Source: Galdieria sulphuraria (lineage: Eukaryota > Rhodophyta > Bangiophyceae > Galdieriales > Galdieriaceae). From it: a stretch of DNA of 64,000 nt. Position 1 is the first letter of the stretch; each line of letters opens with the position of its first letter. Positions 24,285 through 35,058 of the stretch are shown here, piece by piece. Made by a program: the position numbers and the translations under genes. The stretch spans positions 164,051 to 228,050 of the forward strand of contig NW_005178468.1 in NCBI RefSeq assembly GCF_000341285.1. Reading direction: 5' to 3'. The notes beneath the pieces were generated by a model that worked only from the letters and a program-made list of their open reading frames with translations, did not search any database and was not told where the DNA came from.

Positions 24285-25877
24285 ATGTATCTTGATGGAT
24301 TCCAGTTGCTTTCGAAACTTCATTGCAACAAGTTTGCCTATTCCAAAAGGATCTTCAGACTCAAAAGTCGTTGTTCTCGTTTTCGTCGTCTTCCAAAAAT
24401 ATATGCTTGTGAGTGTTCCTCCTCCTCCTCCTCCTCATTGTTTTTATTCAACAGCAAAACTCGAAAGAAAGAACTGTTTACCAGTTTGAGACCCAACTTG
24501 GTTTATTTCTATAGTTGTGGTCCAACTGTATACGACTTTGCACATATTGGAAACTTCAGAGCGTTCATAACCTATGACTTGATTAAACGTTGGTTGTTCA
24601 CACTTGGGTATCGAGTTGTTCATGTTTTGAACATCACCGATGTCGATGATAAGATTATTCATAGAGCTTTGAAAGAGAAACGGCCCGCAAAGGAGATTAC
24701 TGACTTTTATACGGAACAATTTTTCAAGGATATGCAGCGTCTCAACTGTTTGCCTGCTGATCATTATCCTCGAGCTACTAGTCACATTGCAGAAATGTGT
24801 GCGTTGATCGATAAACTTGTCAAAAACGGTTTTGCTTACGTATCGAATGGCTCAGTATATTTTTCAGTCGATAAATATGCTCGTTATGGTATATTTACCT
24901 TATCACCGTTATCTATTAGTCAAACACTGACAGAGGAAGAAGAAACGGATAAACTCAATCCAAGTGACTTTGTATTGTGGAAAAAGTACAAGGAGGAAGA
25001 CCACAATATTTTTTGGAATAGTCAATATGGAAAAGGTAGACCTGGTTGGCATTTGGAGTGTTCTTGTATGGCTCTTCATTATTTGGGTTCAGAAATAGAT
25101 ATTCATGCAGGTGGTGTAGATTTAATGTTTCCTCATCACGAAAATGAAATAGCACAAGCAGAAGCTATTACTGGAAAGACTTTTGTCCGTTATTGGATAC
25201 ATAATGGGTTTGTACAAGTGAATGAGCAAAAGATGAGCAAGAGCTTGCAGAATATAAAGAAATTAGGAGATATCGCAGTTACAGCTTTGGATATAAGAGC
25301 CTTCCGATACTTGATCGTTTCTTCTCATTATAGGGCACCCTTGTCTTTTCATCAGGATGCCTTAAAAGGAGCTAAGAATACTATCAGAAGACTAGACCAT
25401 TTCATGAATAAGATTTCCATGGCTTGCAAAGATGATCGGCTTCCGAGTTACTTAGAAAGTGAAGATAGAATATGTGAACATCTCGTAAAAGATACTTGGC
25501 GGCGTTTTCAGAACGAAATGAATGACGATTTAAATACTCCAAGAGCCGTTGCGGTTCTTTTTGAGTTGATTCATGAAATAGAAAATCGATGGAAAAAGAG
25601 CCTTTTAAGTCAATATGGTTCGAAGCAAATCGAAAAGTTCATAAGACAGGTCGACTCTGCTTTAGGTATATTTTATTCCCCACAAGACTTGAAAACAACA
25701 GATGAAGACATTGATATTCCACAGGAAGTCTGGACACTTGTTTTACAACGGAATGAAGCCAGACATCAAAAAAGATTTGATATCGCAGACAAACTACGCG
25801 AAAAGATTAGGCATTATGGCTATCAAATTGTGGATACTCCTAAAGGCAGTAAACTGGAACCGTACCAAGAAGTATAG
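24285..25877 (+). CDS. CARS: Cysteinyl-tRNA synthetase, probably organellar
   Basis: Charges tRNA-Cys. Single exon, 530 aa. The class I signatures are SCGPTVYDFAHIGNFRAF (the HIGH equivalent is HIGN, about residue 88) and EQKMSKS (about 316). Zinc ligands are the Cys of CGPTVYD plus the later HLECSCMALH and FPHHENE. The first 60 or so residues are basic and Ser-rich, with a Ser7 run encoded by a CCTCCTCCT tract near 24420, and look like an organelle targeting peptide. The enzyme is of the bacterial-length type. Its stop is 2 bp from that of the convergent eIF2B beta gene. Confidence 0.95.
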   Translation: MYLDGFQLLSKLHCNKFAYSKRIFRLKSRCSRFRRLPKIYACECSSSSSSSLFLFNSKTRKKELFTSLRPNLVYFYSCGPTVYDFAHIGNFRAFITYDLIKRWLFTLGYRVVHVLNITDVDDKIIHRALKEKRPAKEITDFYTEQFFKDMQRLNCLPADHYPRATSHIAEMCALIDKLVKNGFAYVSNGSVYFSVDKYARYGIFTLSPLSISQTLTEEEETDKLNPSDFVLWKKYKEEDHNIFWNSQYGKGRPGWHLECSCMALHYLGSEIDIHAGGVDLMFPHHENEIAQAEAITGKTFVRYWIHNGFVQVNEQKMSKSLQNIKKLGDIAVTALDIRAFRYLIVSSHYRAPLSFHQDALKGAKNTIRRLDHFMNKISMACKDDRLPSYLESEDRICEHLVKDTWRRFQNEMNDDLNTPRAVAVLFELIHEIENRWKKSLLSQYGSKQIEKFIRQVDSALGIFYSPQDLKTTDEDIDIPQEVWTLVLQRNEARHQKRFDIADKLREKIRHYGYQIVDTPKGSKLEPYQEV

Positions 25878-25879
25878 AG

Positions 25880-26929
25880 TTACAAACAAGTATCAATCTC
25901 ATCATAAAATTCATTCAAAATTCTGTAAACATACGAAGGACTGAAACCTCCACTATTCGTCACCAATAACCGTATATACTGAGAATGAATTAAATCCAAT
26001 CTTGGACAACTAATTTCTAGCTGACGAAACCATGACTCATTCCATACTGTAGAATTCTGAATAACTTGAGAGGGCGATAAAATATCATACAAAATATCAG
26101 GATGATGAGGAAACAAAGGAGTAAGTTTGTGCAATCCTGCACAAATAACCAACGGAACTGCATAATGTCTGGCTGCTGCTGCAACCATAAAAGTTCCTGA
26201 AGCAGCCAATACTGAACCATCTGCCATGATTGCTTCAGCTCCTATGATTACTTTATGAACTCTGGACATAAGTGCCACTACAGCTGCATCACTTATCAAA
26301 GTAATATCAACATTCGCTTTGTTGAGGTTCTTTGCCAATCGATGTCCTGAATAGTCCAGTTCACATTCTGCTATAATGACTTCAAAGTGTCTCTTCTCGG
26401 CAGCACTCTTAAGGAACTCTTCTACGCTTTGAGAATACCCAAAAGTGAGAAGCACTTCATTCGAGTGAATATGTTCCAAACTCTGTTCTGTAATATTGGG
26501 AAGGACAGCATCCAACTCGTCTTCTATTTCACTTATTGCCTCCAAGACGTTACTCTTTAACACCTTTGCGTTCTTAACTTGTTCGCGAGGTGGCCTTCCA
26601 AGCTCCGAAGCGTCTAGACGAGCGTTATTCGTGCTATTAGCTGTATCATATTCTTCGTGTATCACTTTAAGAACTCTTCTAGCCATATTTTCAGCGATAA
26701 AACGACGTGGATATCCTCTTGTCAGTTCCGTTCCCAACTGCCTAACTGCATCTTCCACTTTTTCCAAACCACTTGAAGCTAGGGAAGATACAACAATACG
26801 TAAAAGTCGAAGTGTTTCTTTAGCTATTCTTAAACCTGAAAAAGGCTCTTCTCTCAACTCCTTCTGGAGACAACTTAGCGCTCGTCTAGTCTCTTTGCCT
26901 ATCAACCAACTTTGATGGGACTGATCCAT
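25880..26929 (-). CDS. EIF2B2: Translation initiation factor eIF2B subunit beta
   Basis: Regulatory subunit of the nucleotide exchange factor that recycles eIF2-GDP. Single exon, 349 aa, the usual length. Rossmann-like half shows EHIHSNEVLLTFGYS, VIIAECELDYSGH, LISDAAVVALMSRVHKVIIGA and the C-terminal NSGGFSPSYVYRILNEFY, which match the beta subunit better than alpha or delta. The N-terminal half is helical. Confidence 0.93.
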   Translation of the reverse strand: MDQSHQSWLIGKETRRALSCLQKELREEPFSGLRIAKETLRLLRIVVSSLASSGLEKVEDAVRQLGTELTRGYPRRFIAENMARRVLKVIHEEYDTANSTNNARLDASELGRPPREQVKNAKVLKSNVLEAISEIEDELDAVLPNITEQSLEHIHSNEVLLTFGYSQSVEEFLKSAAEKRHFEVIIAECELDYSGHRLAKNLNKANVDITLISDAAVVALMSRVHKVIIGAEAIMADGSVLAASGTFMVAAAARHYAVPLVICAGLHKLTPLFPHHPDILYDILSPSQVIQNSTVWNESWFRQLEISCPRLDLIHSQYIRLLVTNSGGFSPSYVYRILNEFYDEIDTCL

Positions 26930-26983
26930 TACTACTCAACTTCTTTCGAAGAATGGAATGTTGACAAAAGCACAAAATATTTA

Positions 26984-28096
26984 TTAATAACTTCGAGAAA
27001 CAATATAGTCAGCTAAAGCCTCTAAATAATAGGCACGTTTTCCATAAGGTTCAATAAGATACTTGGATTCTTGTACAAGTTTTTCTGCAAACCTTTTTGA
27101 CTCTTCCAATCCCATCAAACGAGGAAAAGTGGCTTTATCGCTCCTTTCATCTTTGCCTATCGACTTTCCCAACTCTTCAAAAGACGCGGTAACATCTAAG
27201 ATATCGTCTGCTACTTGAAATGCTAAACCGATTCTTTCTGCAAATTCTCCAACACGAATAACATCTTCTTCTTTTGCTCCTCCCAACAATGCACCAGTTA
27301 CTACACAACATTTCAATAATGCACCCGTCTTATGTTTATGAATCCAAATAAGGTCATCTATGCTAACTTCTTTCTTCCCTTCCGAGAGAATATCAACAAC
27401 TTGACCTCCAACAATTCCAGAATATCCAACAGAAGCTCCAAGAAACGAGATAACCTTTAATACTACTTCTGCAGGAACTCCTTGAGTCTCATTCGCAATG
27501 TATTCAAACGCCCGTGCTAACAAAGCGTCTCCTGCTAGAATTGCAATATCTTCACCAAAAACTTTATGATTAGTAAGCTTTCCTCGCCTGTAGTCGTCAT
27601 TATCCATTGCTGGGAGATCATCGTGTATGAGAGACATAGTATGAATCATTTCGAGGGCTACAGCAGTAGGAGTAGCAGTCAGAGTACTTCCTCCAAAAAG
27701 TTCACAAGTTGCAATACAAAGCATAGGTCGGATTCTCTTTCCTCCAGCCAACAGAGAATATCTCATGGACTCGTAAATCAAGCCAAGTCTCGGGTCCAGT
27801 AAAGGAATCGAACGATTAAGTTGTTCCTCTATATAATCCTTTTTACGCTTCATAAACTGCAGTAGATTATCCGAAACTGAAACCTCCGCCACCATACAAA
27901 GTAAAAGTGGGTAGTATTTGCATCTTTCCATTCTATTTCCTTGAGGTGAGACCGGCCAACACTTTTTTGAAAGTTCAAGTTGGCGACTTGGATGAGACAA
28001 AAAGTCATTTCGTCTCTTCTTGATCAGTCTATTAGGACTCGTCAATAAAGCAGATTCAATCGAACCACAATAACAACAACGAATCACAAAAGCCAT
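26984..28096 (-). CDS. Geranylgeranyl diphosphate synthase
   Basis: Trans-prenyltransferase making the C20 precursor of carotenoids, phytol and prenyl groups. Single exon, 370 aa. Substrate motifs are GGKRIRPML, the first Asp-rich motif DDLPAMD (about residue 159, within [16 protein letters not shown]) and the second DDILD (about 294). Residues 1-80 precede the conserved core and look like a plastid transit peptide with a basic, Cys/Ser-rich start. GGPP rather than FPP synthase is inferred from the plant/cyanobacterial CrtE pattern. Stop lies 54 bp upstream of eIF2B beta on the same strand. Confidence 0.92.
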   Translation of the reverse strand: MAFVIRCCYCGSIESALLTSPNRLIKKRRNDFLSHPSRQLELSKKCWPVSPQGNRMERCKYYPLLLCMVAEVSVSDNLLQFMKRKKDYIEEQLNRSIPLLDPRLGLIYESMRYSLLAGGKRIRPMLCIATCELFGGSTLTATPTAVALEMIHTMSLIHDDLPAMDNDDYRRGKLTNHKVFGEDIAILAGDALLARAFEYIANETQGVPAEVVLKVISFLGASVGYSGIVGGQVVDILSEGKKEVSIDDLIWIHKHKTGALLKCCVVTGALLGGAKEEDVIRVGEFAERIGLAFQVADDILDVTASFEELGKSIGKDERSDKATFPRLMGLEESKRFAEKLVQESKYLIEPYGKRAYYLEALADYIVSRSY

Positions 28097-28272
28097 TCAA
28101 TATTTGTAGAACAAAAAGCCAATGACCAAAAAGCCTTCCTCCTACTCCTTCCTCATTCAATATATTTTACTCGTAAAATTGCTTTATCATATTGGATCTA
28201 ATAATATAAAGTTCTTGTATCGACTAGAACTGGTTGTGTTTGAAGCATAAAACTTGAGAATAAAAACACAAA

Positions 28273-29676
28273 TCAGGAACTTCTATCTCTTTCCTGTTCA
28301 CCTCCTTCGCCTTCTGCACCTCCTTCTTGCATATACTCTTCCAAGTTACTTAAAATATAGTTTGCTGCGAGCTCTTCGTTTCGGTCACAAGCCAACCACG
28401 CCTCGAGAATAGCTGCTCTTGAAACCCCCATAGGCCCTACAAGTGACTCTAAGCGTTCTATTTGCTCTCTTTCCTCAGGACTAACTTGAATATATGATAC
28501 ACCTTATTTTGAATTGTTAAAACTACTACTTATTCCTAGTTGAAATAGACCTACCTGAACTTTCTTCGCCAGTATTCCCACCTTCACTTAGTCCGGAAAT
28601 GCTATTCAACAATTCTTGAACTTGCTCATCACTTAGACCTTCAGAATCTTCAGTTGGCTCATTGAGGAGTCGAACGAATTCTTGTTGATTCTGATGAATC
28701 AAATCTAGAAGTGATGGATTGGCTTGAGCTAGTTCTTGAAGCATGGGCTGCAGAATTCTAGGATTCGCTTGGATAAGTCTTCTCATCACATTGAACTGAG
28801 GAATTCTTGTAAGGAAATCAAGTGAGCCAGTTGATCCCGTTGATTCAGTACCCCCTTGCTGTGCAGTTTGTGAACGTTGTGGTTCGAACATATTAAAAGG
28901 TTGCGAATCCGTTGCTTGATTTCCAATCGATGAAACACCAGAAGAACCAGTACGGTTCTCTTGCGTTGCAGTTCTGTCCGTATGACCCACTTGTGGAGAA
29001 GTACGTTCTGGAAGAGAAGTCTGTCCTAGTTCTCTCTCTAAATTTTCCGGAATACCATTGAACAAATATTCAACTGCTCTGTCCGGATTATGAAACGCAG
29101 CTCTCAGTGCTCTCTTTACCTGTTGTTCTTCAAAACCCATCTCCATCAAGTTCTTTACAGTTGTTTCATATTGTGAACCAATGACAAAGTCACTCGAAGT
29201 TCCTGAAGTTGGTTGACTGGAACTTGTTGCTTTAGTTTCATCTCGGTCGTTGTTGTTTATAGTTACTGCAGTTGTTGAGGATTGTTTCTCTTGCACCGAT
29301 TCAGAAGTAGTCTCTTTTTGTCTTGTTGTCTCGGCTTCCTTTCCTTGTGCGTCCGTTTTCGATGACGACTGCCCCATAGTTTTCTGGTAAGTCTTCTTCG
29401 GAGGCATTACAACGAGAAAGCTATCTTCTTTGACGTTCAAATCTTGAAGTTTCTCGTTTTCATTGGACAAAACTTTTCCAGAAAAAATAAGCCTACAAGA
29501 AAGTGCATCTTGCTCAAAGCCCTGAACTGCAGCAACTTTCCTCTTCACCTCGGCAACCTAAAGCAACTCAAACATATAAAGAGAAAAGTACTCTAAAATT
29601 TTAAACGTACTGTGTCATCTAGCGAGGTTTCCAAGTCAAATTCTTTTCCTTGTAAAGTCTTAAAGCGCAACTTCAT
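28273..29676 (-). CDS. RAD23: RAD23 ubiquitin receptor / nucleotide-excision repair protein
   Basis: Shuttles polyubiquitinated proteins to the proteasome and stabilises XPC/Rad4. Exons 29611-29676 (22 codons), 28555-29557 and 28273-28502 give 432 aa. Domains in order: ubiquitin-like (1-75, MKLRFKTLQGKEFDLE to KEDSFLVVM), a Ser/Thr/Gln-rich linker, UBA1 (about 153-193, NLMEMGFEEQQVKRALRAAF), XPC-binding helices (about 265-325, FNVMRRLIQANPRILQPML) and UBA2 (about 375-415, SRAAILEAWLACDRNEELAA). The XPC-binding domain separates it from ubiquilin/DSK2. Confidence 0.96.
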
Positions 29677-29756
29677 GAGCCACACTAAGGATGATTGAAT
29701 CCACAAGTGTTTTTTATTATCCCTTGTTGAAGCTTTTTCTATTCTTTTTTTTCTCT

Positions 29757-30419
29757 TTACTTGTGTTTTCCTACAGAGACAACGCTGTTGAAATATAGTT
29801 CCAAGAATATTATTAACAAATACGAGATAACAAACAAAGAAGTCAAGTAATATAGGACCTTATTTCAAGTTGGCGACTAGATCTTTAAAGCAAACAAACT
29901 TACCGCCTTTGCCACGCTTCCGATGTTAAAGTCATGAACTTTGAAAAATATCAGTTTTACAATATCTCCGAGAGTCATAAAGGCCAAAAAATACAATAAA
30001 CTCTTACGGTCATAGTGACCTTTATAAAGAGCCAGGAACACGGTCCAGTGAGCCCAGTTATTCAACACAATAAATATTATAGAAACAACTTCTCTATAGA
30101 ATATTCTGTCCACAATGCCCAAAGTAACCAATAAAGTGCAAATGCCACAAGTCAACAGCTCTATACGTCTCCAAAGTAGGAAGCTGACGTTCTCCCACTT
30201 GGGAGCTAATGAGGTTCTTTCAGGTACATAATACGCACACAGAAATCCATATAACTTGAGTACTGTTTCTAACCAACCAAGGAAAGGCCATCTATTTAAC
30301 CACCAACCTCTAGAAGAAAATAGAGAATACTTCTTTGCCTCAGGATAATATCCTATAAACTGGGATGGGCGATACATCTTTCCACAATGTTCAGTTTTCT
30401 CAAGCCGTAACGATATCAA
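29757..30419 (-). CDS. Unknown multi-pass membrane protein (205 aa)
   Basis: Exons 29904-30419 and 29757-29858 with a 45-bp intron (GTAAGT...AAATAAG) join in phase 0. Exon 1 has hydrophobic stretches around residues 58-70, 90-108, 114-132 and 142-155; exon 2 adds one more strong span (YYLTSLFVISYLLIIFLELY) and a short basic end, GKHK. The N-terminal 55 residues are soluble with Tyr, Trp and Arg. I recognise no family. ER or another endomembrane is possible given the lysine-ending tail, but this is a guess. Confidence 0.72.
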
Positions 30420-30571
30420 GAATTCCTTATACAGAAATACTTGATATATTCAGTACAAAAACAAAATGAAAACTTGACTAAAGTAAGTTCATATGGAATG
30501 AAACAGAGATGAATGCCGAATGTTCCTCTGCACAACTCTCTCTTTTGGAGGGCCATCTCTTTTGAATTCTG

Positions 30572-31875
30572 ATGGCGTCTTCTCTTTCAATGACTTGTGC
30601 TTCTGAATATGAGACTATTTATCATTCTCTTGGTCGTATCAAGTTACTACTAGAAAAGTTAAACTCAGGAACGTCAGGTTTGTATATCCATGAGTATTTA
30701 TTCCGTGAAAGTTGCTAATGTTCATTCACAGAGAAGCTTTCAAGTTTTGAACAAAAGTCCCGTCTTATTAAGGACGCTATTGCTAAAAGATATGAACCAC
30801 TGGCTTCGGACTATGTAGAAGATTGTATCGATAAGATGCGTGAATTCTACTTGCAAAACTTGGAAGATATAAGTTTGGTATTCCAACAAGGGATAATTCA
30901 AAAACAATATGCCGTGGATACTTTGCTTTCAGAAATACAACAGAAAAAACAAAATATTCAACAAAATGAAGAAAGAGAGAGACAAGAAATCAACTTGCAA
31001 CGTGCAAAAAGTCTAGAAATGTTACAAAGACAAGAAGAATCACTTCGAAGCAACGTTAAACTTTTAGAATCCGAAATGGAAAGCTTGGAACTAGAATTGA
31101 GTAGTATCAACACATCAATGAACGATGAAAGACATAGCTATGATTGTGAAACATTGATATATCATCTAAATACTCTTCGAGAACAACTTAATACGAAACA
31201 AGGAGAGTTGGAAGACCTGAAAGAACAAAGCCGTCTCCGTGAAATTCAGTTGAATGATTATTCTTCTGCTTTGAATAGTCAACATTGTGAAACTAACTGG
31301 CAAGCAGAAAAGGAACTTGTGGCAAAAACCAATAATCGTCTCAGAGAACAAGTCAAGAAAATGCAAAATGTGGTTTCAAAACGATTTCCTTCCAAGGAAG
31401 GTGACATTCGAACTTTGGCATTGGCCGAACTCCAAAATGAAATGGTACGACATACTTGTTTTTCAAAAATACTTCAAGTTATTTCTTCATATTTCAGGCT
31501 CTCAGTTCTCTGCAGCATTCTATTCTAGAAAACGCAGCAAATCAACAATTCTCTGAATGCAAGAAACTATTACATGTTCTGGGAACATTGATAAGAAACG
31601 GTTCGGCAAATACGAGAACTGCTACAGGCATTATCAAGATATTGGACATTTTCTTCCAAAACAGTGGAAATGCAGAAAAACAAAGCTTAACTCATGAACG
31701 ATTGAAAGCTGAACTTGAAACTGAAGAGGCAAAGGAAGCATTGTCCGAAATGATTCGTCTAGGTAATTATATACTGATGAAGACTTGTTTTTATCTCAAC
31801 TTGTTCGTTGTGTGCTTAGGACTATTAGAAGAACAAGAAACTGGCTTGTTTGCACTAGTCGCAAACCCTACCTGA
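30572..31875 (+). CDS. Coiled-coil protein of unknown function
   Basis: Four exons (30572-30677, 30732-31444, 31498-31762, 31820-31875) give 379 aa. Residues from about 95 to 250 are a near-continuous coiled coil rich in Glu, Gln, Leu and Lys (QQNEERERQEINLQRAKSL and similar heptads). The C-terminal third is helical but less charged. No catalytic motif. It might belong to a cytoskeletal, kinetochore or tethering complex; nothing in the sequence decides. Convergent with Sm B. Confidence 0.78.
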
Positions 31876-31964
31876 CTACAGTTGTAAGCCTAATATCAAA
31901 GTTGTTCCAAATAAACTTATGCCGTCTATAATACTCTATTCCCATAGCCATTGTACTCAACTTT

Positions 31965-32827
31965 TTAACTGTGATCTTGTGTGCCTCCGGCACTGTTTTG
32001 TTGCCCTGTGAAAGGTTGAGGAGGTGACTGCACTGAAGTGTTTGCGTTGCTCTAAGGAACATAATAAAGTAATTCAATATTCTGAGTATTGTCAAATGAC
32101 GATTATCTTACCATTGAAGTAGGTGGTTGTGTAGGTGGAAACTTGAAACAAAGTCAGCACAACATTTTCTGACAATTTCAACTACTTACCGAGCCAGGAG
32201 GTGCAGTACCAAAACCTGGAGGTGGAGGTCCTCGTGGAAAACCAGGAGGCGGTACACCGGGAGGAGGTGGCATAGGAGCAGCTCCTCTTCCAATTGTTGG
32301 AGCAACTGCTCGACCTTGAGGAGGTGGAGGTCCACCAATTCCTCTTACTGGACCCGCTAAACCTGCAGGTACTGCAGCAGGTGGTGGTGCTAACAAATAT
32401 TAGCTAACAACTATCTCAAGCACATCATAACAAACTCACCCATGGGCATAGCTCTTCCAGCTGGAAAACCTCTACCAGTTGGCGCCGGTCCTCGTTGTGC
32501 TGGCTTTCTTGTGGTCTGTTCCGGTGGTGGACTTTCCACGGTCATCGTAATCACACTTTCGCCACGAAGAAGAACCAAACCTAAAGCACGTTTCTCTTCT
32601 TTATCCTATTGAACCAAATATGTCAACTTCTGAACAGCACAACTATGTCTTCATTGCTCTCTCACCTGCTTTTTCAGCTTTCGAAACTCCTCACAATCGT
32701 TCAGCACTAGATTCAAGTGCTTATCAAAAGCAAGAAGTTGTCCCACGATAACTCTTTGATCGTCTAGAGAAACACGCAAACGATAGTTTATATACTGAAG
32801 TAATTTACTATTCCTAGGAACTGCCAT
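31965..32827 (-). CDS. SNRPB: Small nuclear ribonucleoprotein Sm B
   Basis: Core Sm-ring protein of spliceosomal snRNPs. Five exons (32666-32827, 32440-32605, 32190-32389, 32112-32141, 31965-32051), one only 30 nt, give 214 aa. Sm1 motif is seen in [30 protein letters not shown] and Sm2 in [17 protein letters not shown] (positions about 12-90). The remainder is Pro/Gly-rich with [10 protein letters not shown] and GRG repeats, as in metazoan and plant SmB tails. Surrounding intron-dense genes fit a need for this machinery. Confidence 0.95.
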
Positions 32828-33036
32828 CTCTCAACGATACTTGCGTAAACTAGTTTTGCATTTGCACCAACGTATCGATTGAAGAAAGTAAGAAATTTCA
32901 GCTCGACATTGAAAAGTTATGTTGTTTCAGCTCCGTTTGGTTTTTCATGATCTGTTGATATTATTTCCATTTGATTTTTTAAAAAGTAGTCCGTTCACAT
33001 TGTTTGTTTCTTAGATTGTAAGGGATACGAGAAAGG

Positions 33037-33711
33037 ATGAATGCCTTTGCTCATAGATGGATAGAGCTCCATAGAAGCTCGTATGGATCGTTCTGTAAAC
33101 AGTGTGCTTTATCAAGAAAGAAATTTGATTCTGTTCCCTTATTTCAACGACAACGAGTACAGAAAGTCTTTAGAAACGCTATTTATTTCCTTTGTACTTC
33201 CTCAGAAACACCGACTGATGAGATTGATGAAACAATCAAGGAAGCTCAAGGAAGTGAAATGTCACGAGTAGATTCTGATTTATTAAAGTATGCGTTGATG
33301 GGGAATGTTTTAGGAGTCCAACAAGCACTTGCAGGAGGTGCCAAAGCTGGAGTGAAGGATAAGGAAGGAAGAACTGCGTTACACTTGGCTTCAGCAATAG
33401 GTGTTCCTTCCATATGTGAAATTTTACTCAAAGCTGCTGGAGAGCTTGCGGAGGTTTGTTTAAATAGTACAGATCATCTAGGCCTGACTCCGTTACATAT
33501 GGCAGCTGGATATTGCAGAATAAGCACAGTTGAATATCTCCTGTTATGGAATCCTGACGTGAATATAAGAAACCAGGATGGTTATCGACCCATTGATTTG
33601 GTTGCGAAGTTATTGGAAAAAGAACCTAAAAGAACTTTGTTTTTTGTTGCGAATCAAAGGTATTCTACTTTGCAGGAAATATATAACATCTTGAAGCCAT
33701 TGAGTGAATAA
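33037..33711 (+). CDS. Ankyrin-repeat protein, possibly plastid-targeted
   Basis: Single exon, 224 aa. Residues 1-60 are basic, Ser-rich and lack acids, like a transit peptide. From about residue 85 there are three to four ankyrin repeats, with the TPLH-type cores KEGRTALHLASAIG and LGLTPLHMAAGYC and a later NQDGYRPIDLV. It recalls small plastid ankyrin proteins of algae and plants (protein-import or LHC-sorting helpers), but no further domain is present to name it. Confidence 0.82.
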   Translation: MNAFAHRWIELHRSSYGSFCKQCALSRKKFDSVPLFQRQRVQKVFRNAIYFLCTSSETPTDEIDETIKEAQGSEMSRVDSDLLKYALMGNVLGVQQALAGGAKAGVKDKEGRTALHLASAIGVPSICEILLKAAGELAEVCLNSTDHLGLTPLHMAAGYCRISTVEYLLLWNPDVNIRNQDGYRPIDLVAKLLEKEPKRTLFFVANQRYSTLQEIYNILKPLSE

Positions 33712-34052
33712 CAAACAGAAGTTGTAAGGTTATGAAAAATAGCACGAGTCGGCAATGAAGCATTCGACTTGTTGGATAAAGATGAATATTTGGAGTATTC
33801 AAAAAAAATGATGTTCTCGAAAGAAATCCAATTTATATACTTTTTTTCACAGTTTCTCATTTTTGCGTAAATTTTCGAGATTCACCAAAGTTTTGTTCAT
33901 AAGAGCCATTCCTGAACAAATATGATGGATCAGTCGACATTCTCCAATTCCCTTTCAAAGATTTTAAATTGGTGGTTATATTTGTTGGTCCCGCGGAGTG
34001 TTTGAGTTGGTTTCTCGATAGAAAAGAGTAGTTTATTGGTCGTTTGTTTTGG
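33712..34052. other. Intergenic stretch, ankyrin gene to LIM gene
   Basis: AT-rich 341 bp holding the ankyrin 3' flank and the LIM gene promoter. No ORF, repeat or RNA structure that I can support. Confidence 0.5.
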
Positions 34053-35015
34053 ATGGAGTGGAAAGTACCCGCTTCTTATTGTATCCATTGTGGTGACTTG
34101 AAGAGGCTTTGTCGCTGCAATGGTAAGGCTGCTACAGTGGAGGCCAAAGATTCGGGTTTTGTGCAGCTAAAACAAGAAGAGAGTGGAAGAGAGCTCGACA
34201 AAGTGGACAATTCAATGAAGGTTTCAGACAAGGTATGTTTTTTTTGTTTGCTTACAGTGGAAAAATTGAAATTGAGAAATTATATAATCAGCTTGATAAG
34301 GTGAAAGAGGAAGCCACTGGCACAAAGATTTCTCAAGACAATCAACGTTCTGTGTTCAAGACTCGTGAGATACTGAAGGAACTTGAAAACTCTAATATCG
34401 TTCCTCCTTTTTCCAACTCTAGCTTAGAAAATGAAGAGTCCAAGATTTCTGAAAATATTTCCCATAGCGTATATGAGACTTTTGGTGTACGCCTTCGTTC
34501 AAAAGAGAAGCTGAGCACCGTTGAAAATATGGCTCAAACGCTAAATAAGGACTCTATAAATGACGGAAAGTCTAAGGAGGAAAATGAAAGTCATTCTGTT
34601 TCGAACTGGGAAGAAAATGAACCAAACAAACAGCAAACACGTCATGTGTCGGACGCCATAGCTTCTAAACTTGTCCTATTTGATAGTCCTGAACAATCAG
34701 AATCAGCTATTCCTCAGAAAATATCCTATAGTTGTACAAAAGGAGCCACTTGTGTTGTGTGTCGACGTTCTGTACATCCTATAGAGAAGGTAATGGAGTT
34801 TTATTTTGTGTATGAGTGTTTGATAATGAGTATATGAATAGTTTCTTAGTCCCAATGGAGAGTTATATCATATGAATTGCCTGCGTTGTTCTATTTGTCA
34901 GTGTTTGCTGGACTCTAGCTGTTTGAATTGTTTTGAAAATAATTTTCTTTGTAACAAATGTTTCGTCAAAAAGCCACGTTCCATTCCTAACAACAGATCA
35001 TCCTCTTATATGTAA
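34053..35015 (+). CDS. LIM zinc-finger protein with N-terminal Cys cluster
   Basis: Three exons (34053-34232, 34277-34789, 34842-35015) give 288 aa; introns are 44 and 52 bp. The C-terminal 60 residues form one LIM domain: CVVC, then GELYHMNCLRCSIC, CLNCFENNFLCNKC, with spacing C-x2-C, H-x2-C, C-x2-C, C-x2-C. The first 25 residues carry a second small cluster, YCIHCGDLKRLCRC. The middle 180 residues are charged, Ser-rich and likely disordered. LIM domains bind proteins, often at actin or in transcription complexes; no partner can be inferred here. Stop is 43 bp before the ABCA start. Confidence 0.85.
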
Positions 35016-35058
35016 AATAAATAATAAGCTTTTTGATTGGGTGAAGCATTTTAACCTC

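Noticed and set aside
24418-24437. CCT repeat as a separate repeat element
   Set aside because: It is a short in-frame Ser run in the cysteinyl-tRNA synthetase leader.
29735-29772. Alternative exon giving a Lys-rich tail (KEKKKNRK) to the membrane protein at 30.4 kb
   Set aside because: The acceptor at 29859 gives a 45-bp intron and a full membrane span; the other intron would be about 130 bp.
32127-32360. Plus-strand Arg/Ser/Trp-rich frame
   Set aside because: It is the shadow of the Pro/Gly-rich tail of Sm B.
34233-34257. Apparent 25-bp intron in the LIM gene
   Set aside because: It breaks the frame; the acceptor at 34276 gives 44 bp and keeps it.
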